Origin: Deltaproteobacteria bacterium
GTDB taxonomy: Bacteria; Desulfobacterota; JAENJC01
Direction of reading: 5' to 3'
Assembly (NCBI GenBank): GCA_016844545.1
Contig: JAENJC010000029.1
Span: 1-9,984, forward strand
Length of the DNA: 9,984 nt
A program made the translations under genes and the position numbers. The notes beneath the pieces were generated by a model, which saw only the letters and a program-made list of their open reading frames with translations, was not told the DNA's origin and made no database searches. Shown piece after piece: positions 1 through 6,563 of this stretch (its first letter is position 1; each line of letters starts with the position of its first letter).

Positions 1-48
1 AGAATGGTCTCTATAATACCGCATTTCCCCTTTTTGGCTGGTTATGTA

Positions 49-77
49 TTGACAGGCAACAGTGATGCTTGTATACT
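49..77 (+). promoter_or_regulatory. Sigma-70-type promoter for the TPR/BamB/GH57/RluA unit
   Basis: A perfect -35 hexamer TTGACA (49-54) is followed after exactly 17 nt by TATACT (72-77), five of six matches to the -10 consensus. Transcription would begin around 84, leaving a leader of about 34 nt before the ATG at 118. The reading frame of the downstream gene is open upstream to position 4, but this promoter lies inside that extension and argues that translation starts at 118. Confidence 0.72.
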
Positions 78-117
78 CCTTTTTCAAATCAATCTGAGTT
101 TCTTGGCGGGGGAAGAT

Positions 118-876
118 ATGGCAAAGAAGGTGATACGCAAGAAGATTCCTATGGGGACGGATGAGTTTGTAGCCTCAAGGTCAATGATATTTAAATACCT
201 TTCTGAGAACTTCAAAACAGTGGTGATTGGAACATCTGTGATAGGGGTCGTGTTGATCTCCTATGTTGGATGGGGAACATACAGCAGACAGAGAGACCAG
301 AAGGCTGCGGATGCGCTGAGCGCCGCGATGAAGGTCTATCAGGCAAAGATTGAGCCTGCCGGTACGACACCGGATAGCTTTAAAATAGCGGATGACAAAT
401 ACAGGGCTGTTATAAATAAGTTTGAAGATATCTCAAAAAAATACAAGAGGCTCGATATCGGTTCCATTGCCTTGCTTTATGCTGCAAATGCCCATTACAA
501 CCTGAAGGAGTATGACAAGTCTATTGAGCTTTACAGCAAGTTGTTGACTGGTGAGGTCAAGGATACAAATCTTCATGGGAATATAAATGCGTATAAACTT
601 AATCCTGGTATTTTAAGGGATTCAGCCATTTATGGTATCGCTCACTCCTATGAGCAGAAGGGGGAAATAAAGAAGGGCATAGACTCATTACTTTTCCTGA
701 CCTCTACCGAGGATACCCATCTTAAAGAAATGGGGCTTTCAGCTCTCGGAAGACTCTATGAAAAGAGCAACGACAAGGCAAAGGCCTTGGAAACCTACCA
801 AAAGGTAATCTCAGATTTCCCTGAATCGTCAAATCTCTCCAGGATTAAAGAAAAAGTGGAAGGACTAAAGAGCTGA
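118..876 (+). CDS. Membrane-anchored TPR protein, YfgM-like
   Basis: This is a 252-residue protein with a short basic cytoplasmic N-terminus (KKVIRKK), one hydrophobic segment at about residues 34-54 that should act as a signal anchor, and a C-terminal part of helical pairs. TPR-like motifs are visible at about 117-150 (LLYAANAHYNLKEYDKSIEL), 166-200 (YGIAHSYEQKGEIKKGIDSL) and 203-240 (LGRLYEKSNDKAKALETYQK). One membrane helix plus periplasmic TPRs is the layout of the YfgM family (TPR_21), which in E. coli works beside the SecYEG translocon and periplasmic chaperones. The next gene is a BamB-like propeller, matching the enterobacterial yfgM-bamB order and supporting this reading. The start at 118 is chosen because GGGGGA (108-113) lies 4 nt upstream and the promoter at 49-77 excludes the longer frame. 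The fold is clear; orthology to YfgM is inferred. Confidence 0.82.
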   Translation: MAKKVIRKKIPMGTDEFVASRSMIFKYLSENFKTVVIGTSVIGVVLISYVGWGTYSRQRDQKAADALSAAMKVYQAKIEPAGTTPDSFKIADDKYRAVINKFEDISKKYKRLDIGSIALLYAANAHYNLKEYDKSIELYSKLLTGEVKDTNLHGNINAYKLNPGILRDSAIYGIAHSYEQKGEIKKGIDSLLFLTSTEDTHLKEMGLSALGRLYEKSNDKAKALETYQKVISDFPESSNLSRIKEKVEGLKS

Positions 877-2078
877 TGATGGGTATGAGTAGATTGCAAA
901 GTGCAAATTGCAAAGTGCAAATTGTAAAATTGAGATGGTTTATAGTTTTCCACTTTTCATTTTTCATTTTTCATTTTGCATTTCCAGCTTATGCCTCCGA
1001 CTGGCCAACATTCCAGGGAGGCCCTTTAAGGAAAGGGGTCTCTGATGAACAGTTTAAAACCCCTGATAGGGTAGGGTGGAGGGTGGATATAAGGGAAGAG
1101 CTGCCTCCTGCCTATAAGCCTGTGGAGTTTTCAGTCCCAGTTGTCTCAGGTGATGAGATTTATGTTGGGACCTCGATAAAGATATTCTTCCGCCTTTCTG
1201 CAAGGGATGGTTCCATACTCTGGAGCTTTAAAACCCCGGAGGGGATAGAGTCAACGGCTACGATATTTGAAGATTCAGTCTACTTTGGAGATAACAGCGG
1301 GACATTGTACGCATTGCAAAGGAAGGACGGGAGCCTTATCTGGAAGCACGAGAGCGGAGGAGAGATACTCTCATCGCCTCTGGTTGTTAAGGGGATCGTA
1401 TACCTTTCCAATGCGGTTGGAGAGGTGTTTGCCCTGGATGCTTATACAGGGAAGAAACTCTGGCAATACAGGAGACCCGGGCAGAAGGGTTACAGTATAA
1501 GAGGTTCCTCATCTCCATCCCATGACGGCTCCAATCTATATGTCGGTTTTTCGGACGGCTTTGTAGTTGCATTAACCCCTTTTGACGGCGCCCTTCTATG
1601 GGAGAAAAGGCTTGCAGAGGCGAGGAGTCAGTTTAAGGACATAGATGCTTCCCCTGTGCCGGATGGCGATTCTTTGTATGTGTCGTTTTACGACGGGAGC
1701 CTATATTCTTTAAAGGCAGTTGACGGCTCCATAAACTGGAAGTTCGATGACGGTGGGGCAGGGACCCCAGCCATTGGCAAAGATGCTATATTTCTTCCTT
1801 CATCCAGAGGTTCTGTTTATTCTCTGGATAAAATTACTGGAAAGCAAAATTGGGCTCATAAACTCGAAAAAGCGATTGCATCATCCATTATTGCAGTTGA
1901 CGGATATCTTCTCTTCGGCCTGTCGGACAACGGGATAAAGGCCATTGATGCCGAAAGGGGCGAAGAGAAATGGAGGTACGCCCCAGGGTCCGGGGTATAC
2001 AATGGACTGGCCTATTCCAACGGGAATCTGTATTTCATGTCTAATGGCGGTTTTATATACTCGATACCTTGTAAATAA
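876..2078 (+). CDS. Exported PQQ-type beta-propeller protein, BamB-like
   Basis: This 400-residue protein has an N-terminal signal peptide (hydrophobic stretch about 21-37, likely cleavage after AYA at 40), then a WPTFQGG motif and repeated propeller blades. Each blade shows the pattern DGxxxW then a strand pair, as in DGSILWSF, DGSLIWKH, TGKKLWQY, DGALLWEK, DGSINWKF, TGKQNWAH and RGEEKWRY. About seven blades fit the PQQ-like repeat family, which includes BamB, the outer-membrane Bam complex subunit. No quinone cofactor need be bound. The start overlaps the stop of the YfgM-like gene (TGATG at 874-878), so translation is probably coupled. Unlike E. coli BamB there is no lipobox cysteine at the cleavage site, so the mature protein should be soluble in the periplasm. 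The signal peptide is encoded by a heptad repeat (893-981). Starts at 879, 885 or TTG 930 are also possible. BamB function is inferred from fold and neighbour; a general PQQ-repeat protein is the alternative. Confidence 0.85.
   Translation: MMGMSRLQSANCKVQIVKLRWFIVFHFSFFIFHFAFPAYASDWPTFQGGPLRKGVSDEQFKTPDRVGWRVDIREELPPAYKPVEFSVPVVSGDEIYVGTSIKIFFRLSARDGSILWSFKTPEGIESTATIFEDSVYFGDNSGTLYALQRKDGSLIWKHESGGEILSSPLVVKGIVYLSNAVGEVFALDAYTGKKLWQYRRPGQKGYSIRGSSSPSHDGSNLYVGFSDGFVVALTPFDGALLWEKRLAEARSQFKDIDASPVPDGDSLYVSFYDGSLYSLKAVDGSINWKFDDGGAGTPAIGKDAIFLPSSRGSVYSLDKITGKQNWAHKLEKAIASSIIAVDGYLLFGLSDNGIKAIDAERGEEKWRYAPGSGVYNGLAYSNGNLYFMSNGGFIYSIPCK
893..981. repeat. Heptanucleotide repeat with inverted arms (TGCAAA / TTTTCAT type)
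   Basis: The left arm (893-927) is five 7-bp units: ATTGCAA, AGTGCAA, ATTGCAA, AGTGCAA, ATTGTAA. The right arm (947-981) is five units: TTTCCAC, three of TTTTCAT, and TTTGCAT. The right arm is an imperfect reverse complement of the left, so the block could form a long imperfect hairpin with a loop of about 19 nt. It lies inside the 5' end of the BamB-like gene and encodes its signal peptide. It resembles the short tandemly repeated heptamers (STRR) known from cyanobacteria and other bacteria; family membership is not established. Confidence 0.8.
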
Positions 2079-2083
2079 AAATT

Positions 2084-2148
2084 AAGGATGAGTACGAGAT
2101 CATCAAAGGATGTTTCAATTCATCCCTCATCCGTCATCCTTCATCCTT
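2084..2148. repeat. Heptanucleotide repeat with fold-back arm (TCATCCN type)
   Basis: Four tandem heptamers occupy 2120-2147 (TCATCCC, TCATCCG, TCATCCT, TCATCCT). Upstream, AAGGATGA (2084-2091) is the exact reverse complement of TCATCCTT (2141-2148), and a second AAGGATG lies at 2106-2112. The block fills most of the 88-bp gap between the BamB-like and GH57 genes and could form an RNA hairpin just ahead of the GH57 start. It has the same 7-bp period as the repeat at 893-981 but a different unit. Confidence 0.75.
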
Positions 2149-2157
2149 GTTGTTTTT

Positions 2158-2161
2158 GAGG
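2158..2161 (+). promoter_or_regulatory. Ribosome binding site that sets the GH57 start
   Basis: GAGG lies 5 nt upstream of ATG 2167. It favours this start over the in-frame ATG at 2110, whose translation would run through the heptad repeat and give a peptide (FIPHPSSFIL) unrelated to any GH57 N-terminus. GH57 enzymes commonly begin a few residues before the HxHQP motif, as here. Confidence 0.6.
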
Positions 2162-2166
2162 TCCTC

Positions 2167-4389
2167 ATGCCAAAGCCCCTAAACATAGCCATCCTCTGGC
2201 ACATGCACCAGCCATATTACAAAGACCTTGTTACAGGTAAGTATTTCATGCCCTGGGTGAGGCTGCACGGCATCAAGGACTACTATGACATGGCGGCCAT
2301 CCTTGATGAGTTCCCGAAAGTCCACCAGACCTTTAACATGGTCCCCTCCCTTGTTGACCAGATCCTGGATTATGTTGATAACAATGCAACTGACACGCAT
2401 CTTGACCTTGCCCTCAAACCTGCTGCCGAGCTGACCACTTCCGAAAAAGAGTCAATACTTCAGAACTTCTTCCTTGCCAACTGGGAAAACATGGTTAAAC
2501 CGTATCCACGCTACTGGGATATACTTAAGACAAGAGGGTTTGTCTATTCAAAAGATGATTTAAAGGACATCCAGAGATATTTTATTACCCAGGACTATCT
2601 TGATCTCCAGGTCCTCTTTAATCTGGCATGGTTCGATCCGATATTTAAGGACAATGATAAATTTCTAAAGGGCCTTGTCAAAAAGGGGCGGGACTTCACA
2701 GAAGATGAAAAGATTGAACTTATAAAGAAACAGCGGGAGGTATTGGCCTTAATAATCCCGAAATACAGGGAGATGGAGGAGCGGGGGATCATAGAGATAT
2801 CCACTACCCCTTATTACCACCCCATATTACCCTTACTTTGCGATTCGTTTGCAGCAAAGATGGCCATACCCGATATTAAGCTTCCAAAAAAGAGGTTCCT
2901 GCACCCTGAGGACGCTGTTGCCCAGGTGAACAAGGCAGTGGAGTTCCACAAGAGGGTCTTCGGAAGGGCGCCAAGGGGGATGTGGCCTTCAGAAGGTTCC
3001 GTAAGTGAAGAGATAATACCTATAATCCATGATGCAGGGGTAAAATGGATAGCAACCGATGAGGAGATACTTGCCAAGTCCATTAATGCCCTCTTTGAGA
3101 GGGATAAGAACGAGATTGCAAAGGATGCAGGCACACTTTATCGTCCTTACAACGCGAGGGTGGGAGATAAGGGTGTCAGCATGTTTTTCAGAGACCATTC
3201 ACTCTCCGACCTGATAGGATTCGTATATTCCAAGTGGGACCCTGAGCACGCATCTCAGGACTTCATGAACAGGCTCCACAAAATAAGAGATAAGCTTCTT
3301 ACCCAGGGAAACATGGATGAATTTGTCATTCCCATAATACTTGATGGTGAAAATGCCTGGGAGTATTATAAGAACGACGGACGCGACTTCCTCCGCTCCC
3401 TCTATGGCAAGCTCTCTAACGATCCCCTTATCAGGGCTGTAACCATGAGCGAATACCTTGAGGGCAACCCGCCTAATGCGGCTCTTCCTAAGCTCTTCTC
3501 TGGTTCATGGATAAACCACAACTTCAGGATTTGGATAGGTCACGAAGAGGACAATACTGCCTGGGACCTGCTTGAAGATACAAGAAGTGCGCTGGTAGAG
3601 TTTGAAAGAGAAGGTACGGCAGACAAAGCTGCAATTGCTAAGGCATGGCAGGAGATATACATAGCAGAGGGGAGCGACTGGTGCTGGTGGTACGGGGATG
3701 AGCACAGCACTGAGAATGACGATGCCTTTGACGAGCTCTTCAGGAAGCACCTGATGAACGTATACATGCTCGTAGGAAAGGAGATACCTGAGGAGCTATT
3801 CATCCCTGTCATCAGGGAAGACAAGGTATGCAAGCCTACCATAGACCTGGTCTCCTTCATATCTCCGACCATAGACGGCGAGGTCTCCAACTATTTTGAG
3901 TGGCTTTCCGCCGCATATTACGATGTAACAAAGGTTGGCGGCACCATGCACAGGGTTGAAAGCATTGTTTCCCACATATATTACGGCTTCAACCTCGCCA
4001 ATATGTATGTCCGGCTCGATACAAATCTGACCCTGATAGGAGGCGATAAGGGGGAGTTCACATATACTGTAAATATACTTAACCCAACGCAATATAAGAT
4101 AGAGGTTCACTGTTGCAGAAAGGGGGAGGGCCTGACTTATGACGGCGCGCTGTATCGAGAAATTGACGGGAAGTGGGTAATTCAAAAATCTCTGGTAAGG
4201 CTTGCCATAAAAGATATTATCGAGATGGAGATACCGTTTGCAGATATCAATGTATCCAAGAAGGACCAGGTCCAGTTCTTTGTTACCGTCAAGAAAGGTG
4301 GAACTGAGCTTGAGAGGTGGCCGAACAGGGGGTGTATCATGTTTGAGGCCCCTACCGAGGACTTTGAGGCTATCATGTGGAGGGTATGA
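2167..4389 (+). CDS. Glycoside hydrolase family 57 (alpha-amylase/amylopullulanase type)
   Basis: This is a 740-residue enzyme expected to hydrolyse or rearrange alpha-1,4 (possibly alpha-1,6) glucans such as glycogen or maltodextrins. It has the GH57 signatures: HMHQP at residues 12-16 (region I), GMWPSEGSVS with the presumed nucleophile Glu276, and LDGENAWE with the presumed acid/base Asp393. A further conserved block, SDWCWWYGDEHS, lies near 503-514. The WPSE and DGEN forms are those of the amylopullulanase-like/alpha-amylase branch, rather than branching enzymes or 4-alpha-glucanotransferases. Residues 1 to about 400 would form the catalytic (beta/alpha)7 barrel; the rest is helical, then beta-rich. 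There is no signal peptide, so it should act in the cytoplasm on storage glucan. It sits between a BamB-like gene and a pseudouridine synthase gene; the 3' end overlaps the next gene by 13 nt. The family is certain; exact bond specificity is not. Confidence 0.94.
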   Translation: MPKPLNIAILWHMHQPYYKDLVTGKYFMPWVRLHGIKDYYDMAAILDEFPKVHQTFNMVPSLVDQILDYVDNNATDTHLDLALKPAAELTTSEKESILQNFFLANWENMVKPYPRYWDILKTRGFVYSKDDLKDIQRYFITQDYLDLQVLFNLAWFDPIFKDNDKFLKGLVKKGRDFTEDEKIELIKKQREVLALIIPKYREMEERGIIEISTTPYYHPILPLLCDSFAAKMAIPDIKLPKKRFLHPEDAVAQVNKAVEFHKRVFGRAPRGMWPSEGSVSEEIIPIIHDAGVKWIATDEEILAKSINALFERDKNEIAKDAGTLYRPYNARVGDKGVSMFFRDHSLSDLIGFVYSKWDPEHASQDFMNRLHKIRDKLLTQGNMDEFVIPIILDGENAWEYYKNDGRDFLRSLYGKLSNDPLIRAVTMSEYLEGNPPNAALPKLFSGSWINHNFRIWIGHEEDNTAWDLLEDTRSALVEFEREGTADKAAIAKAWQEIYIAEGSDWCWWYGDEHSTENDDAFDELFRKHLMNVYMLVGKEIPEELFIPVIREDKVCKPTIDLVSFISPTIDGEVSNYFEWLSAAYYDVTKVGGTMHRVESIVSHIYYGFNLANMYVRLDTNLTLIGGDKGEFTYTVNILNPTQYKIEVHCCRKGEGLTYDGALYREIDGKWVIQKSLVRLAIKDIIEMEIPFADINVSKKDQVQFFVTVKKGGTELERWPNRGCIMFEAPTEDFEAIMWRV

Positions 4390-5336
4390 ATAATTCAGGA
4401 CAGTTTGAACAGATCGAGGTTCCTTTCAAGGTTGAACCTCATCACTCCGGACTCCGGCTCGATGAGTTCATGAAGACAAGGCTTCCCAGTTATTCGAGAA
4501 ACGAGATCCACAATATAATTGAAACAAGGCTTGTCCAGAAAGTAAGGAAGCTCAAGAAGGGTACCATCGTGAGGACAAGCGATGAAGTGGTCTTCCTTTA
4601 TGATAAAAAGGAAGAGGCGGTTCAGGATGTAGATATTCCTGTCCTCTACGAAGACGACCACCTCCTTATCGTCAACAAGCCGCCCGACATGTCTGTCCAT
4701 TCCAATAACCCCTGGGGCAAAAACGACCTTATTCAGCAGCTCAGAAGACAGAGAAACTCCAGAGAACTCTATCTGGCCCACAGGATAGACCGTGAAACGA
4801 GCGGGCTTGTCCTTATCGCAAAATCCATCACAATAGCAAGTAAGCTTGGAGAGGCATTTTTCGGAAGAAAAGTAGAAAAAGAATACACGGCATTGGTGTT
4901 TGGCGAAATGGCGGATGATAATGGGGTTATAGACCTGCCCATATGCGGGGATAAGAAGGCTGTCGTAAGGGTAAAGATGACAGCAGACAGAGACTCAGGT
5001 GCACCCTCCATAACAGAGTACACGCTTTTAAAGAGGTTAAATGGATTCACTATGGTGAGTGCCAGGCCAAAGACAGGGCGGCAGCACCAGATCAGGGTTC
5101 ATCTTTCAGCCATCGGTCATCCTCTGGTTGGAGATAAGATATATAAAGATGAGAAGCTATTTCTAAGGTTTATAAAGGATGGATTTACAGAAGAGCTTAA
5201 AAAAGAACTTCTCTTGCCGAGACATGCACTTCATGCATCAAGGCTTTCATTCAAACATCCGGTTACTGGAATTCAACTTAATATTGAAGCCGAGATGCCC
5301 GATGACTTGATAACGTTTATAAAGAAAGTATCATAA
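4377..5336 (+). CDS. RluA-family RNA pseudouridine synthase
   Basis: This 319-residue protein converts uridine to pseudouridine in an RNA, most likely rRNA. An S4-like RNA-binding region covers about residues 24-75 (SGLRLDEFMKTRLPSYSR). The catalytic domain follows, with LLIVNKPPDMSVHS, then the hallmark HRIDRETSG motif at 135-143 containing the catalytic Asp138, and RPKTGRQHQIRVHL at 230-243, the conserved RluA motif near the active site. S4 plus RluA is the RluC/RluD layout, but the modified position cannot be told from sequence. GTG 4377 is taken as the start because GAGG (4366-4369) sits 7 nt upstream. ATG 4386, which makes a TGA/ATG overlap with the GH57 stop, is a real alternative, but its GGAGG lies only 2 nt away. 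Either way the gene is translationally linked to GH57. Confidence 0.92.
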   Translation: MEGMNNSGQFEQIEVPFKVEPHHSGLRLDEFMKTRLPSYSRNEIHNIIETRLVQKVRKLKKGTIVRTSDEVVFLYDKKEEAVQDVDIPVLYEDDHLLIVNKPPDMSVHSNNPWGKNDLIQQLRRQRNSRELYLAHRIDRETSGLVLIAKSITIASKLGEAFFGRKVEKEYTALVFGEMADDNGVIDLPICGDKKAVVRVKMTADRDSGAPSITEYTLLKRLNGFTMVSARPKTGRQHQIRVHLSAIGHPLVGDKIYKDEKLFLRFIKDGFTEELKKELLLPRHALHASRLSFKHPVTGIQLNIEAEMPDDLITFIKKVS

Positions 5337-5365
5337 CTATCTGACTTATTGGGACTAATAGTGGT

Positions 5366-5403
5366 AAAGTAGTGTAGAAATACTTCTCTCTATCACTACC
5401 TTT
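5366..5403 (+). terminator. Possible terminator hairpin after the RluA-family gene
   Basis: AAAGTAGTG (5366-5374) can pair with CACTACCTTT (5394-5403) with one bulged C, and AGAA/TTCT (5376-5379 and 5384-5387) can extend the helix inside the loop. It starts 30 nt after the stop codon. No clear T-run follows, so intrinsic termination is uncertain; it may be only a 3'-end structure. The rest of 5337-5480 is A+T-rich and includes the inverted pair GATATAT (5416-5422) and ATATATC (5436-5442). Confidence 0.3.
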
Positions 5404-5490
5404 AATGTCGCATAAGATATATTATGTAAACTTTTATATATCAGTTATCTACTCTTCATATCATAATTCTACTTGTCTATGGGTGCTTAC

Positions 5491-5519
5491 TTGCGCTACC
5501 CAACTATCTGTTCTATACT
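5491..5519 (+). promoter_or_regulatory. Probable promoter of the exported hypothetical protein gene
   Basis: TATACT (5514-5519) is a good -10 element, with TTGCGC (5491-5496) 17 nt upstream as a weak -35. The predicted start near 5526 leaves about 27 nt before ATG 5553, enough for the strong ribosome binding site AAGGGGGT (5539-5546). The -35 lies inside an imperfect inverted repeat (GGGTGC...GCTACCC, 5481-5501). Confidence 0.45.
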
Positions 5520-5552
5520 TAAACCAAAATGTAGTACTAAGGGGGTGAATGG

Positions 5553-6353
5553 ATGAGTCTGCTGCGGCATTTCATCATTATTGCAGTGATAACCATGGGC
5601 AACGGAGCTTGGGTATGGGCGGCGGAGATATCGCCAGCCCCCCGCTACGGTACAGGTGTCTTCTTTGACCAGGGGACAAGCCTCCGCCCTGGTGATTTCT
5701 CGCTGATAACAGATGGAAAGGTTACGAGTCTTGCAAAGGACAGCACCCCTAGTGGGACGAGTATAGCCGAAGCCACCGCAGCTGCTGATAGATTCGGGCT
5801 CGGCATCTTTCTGGAAGAAAACATCGTTGGGCGCATGGCAGGGGCGCAGGTAGCAAGCGGATATACGGTTACCGGCGCTGCGGAGGGAACGGTGGTGCAA
5901 GGCCTCATGTTCTCTATTTCAGGCAAGGCCCTCGCAAAGGAGACGGGCAACTTTGGCGTGACCCTCATTGTACTTGATTACTGGGGAAACTTTTTGGCCG
6001 AAGTGGCCTTTAGTGGCGAGAGGATGATAGACGAGGATACTCGGAGGGTTTTTGAGAAGGATTCCTTCGCAGGAACATATTGCCCAGATCCGATAAGGTT
6101 TCCCGGTTCATGCAACGACCCCGAAAACCCGGCAAAATCTAAGACCGTCTGGTTTTCCGGCGAAGGGACGAGTGCCACCCTGCCTCTCTTTCTCCCTGTG
6201 CTGAAAAATAACGGAATTATAGTGGAACTGTGGGGTAACACGGACAATGAAGTCCGGGTGGATTTCCTGGGCGCTGCTAACCTGACCGGTTCCCCTCCAA
6301 TCGGCGTAGTGGTCACGCTCTCCACCGGCCAGACCTTCGGCAACCCACGGTAG
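5553..6353 (+). CDS. Exported protein of unknown function
   Basis: This is a 266-residue protein that I do not recognise. Residues 1-23 look like a Sec signal peptide (MSLLRHF, hydrophobic core IIIAVITMGNGAWVW, cleavage near 23/24), so the mature protein should be periplasmic or secreted. The rest alternates short hydrophobic and Gly/Thr/Ser-rich stretches (VVQGLMFSISGKAL, FGVTLIVLDYWGNFLAEVAF, NGIIVELWGNTDNEVRVDFL), suggesting a beta-sandwich. No membrane helix or lipobox is seen. Cys177 and Cys187 flank a short Pro-rich loop and could form a disulfide. There are no catalytic motifs I can name. The ATG is supported by AAGGGGGT 6 nt upstream. It stands alone between two A+T-rich spacers, so it is probably its own transcription unit. 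Coding potential is good; function is unknown. Confidence 0.8.
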   Translation: MSLLRHFIIIAVITMGNGAWVWAAEISPAPRYGTGVFFDQGTSLRPGDFSLITDGKVTSLAKDSTPSGTSIAEATAAADRFGLGIFLEENIVGRMAGAQVASGYTVTGAAEGTVVQGLMFSISGKALAKETGNFGVTLIVLDYWGNFLAEVAFSGERMIDEDTRRVFEKDSFAGTYCPDPIRFPGSCNDPENPAKSKTVWFSGEGTSATLPLFLPVLKNNGIIVELWGNTDNEVRVDFLGAANLTGSPPIGVVVTLSTGQTFGNPR

Positions 6354-6388
6354 GTCGTGAAAACTATGTTCAGGTACGGTTTAACGAC
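6354..6388 (+). terminator. Weak hairpin just after the exported protein gene
   Basis: GTCGT (6354-6358) pairs with ACGAC (6384-6388) and AAAC (6361-6364) with GTTT (6379-6382), across a small internal loop and a 14-nt terminal loop. It begins directly after the stop codon. No T-run follows, so a terminator role is only a possibility. Confidence 0.22.
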
Positions 6389-6473
6389 TTATGACTCCCC
6401 TCCGCTTATTTCCTTCACCGGATACCACCTCCTCTCAAATCAAACTACCATCGTGGCCCAGAGAAATAATAGT

Positions 6474-6502
6474 TTGACAAATTTGCAGATGTGATTTACT
6501 TT
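6474..6502 (+). promoter_or_regulatory. Probable promoter of the cysD-cysNC operon
   Basis: A perfect TTGACA (6474-6479) is followed by a region with several possible -10 elements: TACTTT (6497-6502) at 17-nt spacing, or TTTACT (6495-6500) at 15 nt preceded by an extended -10 TG (6492-6493). The leader would be about 55 nt. I see no riboswitch-like structure in it. The stretch upstream (6391-6455) is pyrimidine-rich and has no recognised element. Confidence 0.5.
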
Positions 6503-6563
6503 ATACCGCTGTATTTAAAGGATTTAACCCTATATTCAATATCATGATTCTAAGGAAAAAAAG

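Noticed and set aside
4..117. In-frame upstream extension of the TPR gene to an ATG at 4.
   Set aside because: It overlaps a near-consensus promoter (49-77), has no clear ribosome binding site, and would put a hydrophobic, uncharged peptide before a well-formed start with GGGGGA.
5416..5442. Inverted pair GATATAT / ATATATC with a 13-nt loop.
   Set aside because: Seven A/T-rich pairs in an A+T-rich spacer are expected by chance and too weak for a stable hairpin.
5496..5900. Long minus-strand frames opposite the exported protein (for example 134 and 107 codons).
   Set aside because: They lie opposite a + strand gene with a signal peptide and strong ribosome binding site, and their composition (Arg/Ser/Pro-rich, no motifs) is typical of antisense shadows.
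6391..6437. Minus-strand AGGAGGTG followed by a nine-codon GTG frame (KEISGGES), resembling a leader peptide; the + strand CCACCTCCT also resembles the 3' tail of 16S rRNA.
   Set aside because: The frame is tiny, ends with no gene behind it on that strand, and the rRNA-like match is under 15 bases in a pyrimidine-rich stretch; chance is the simpler reading.
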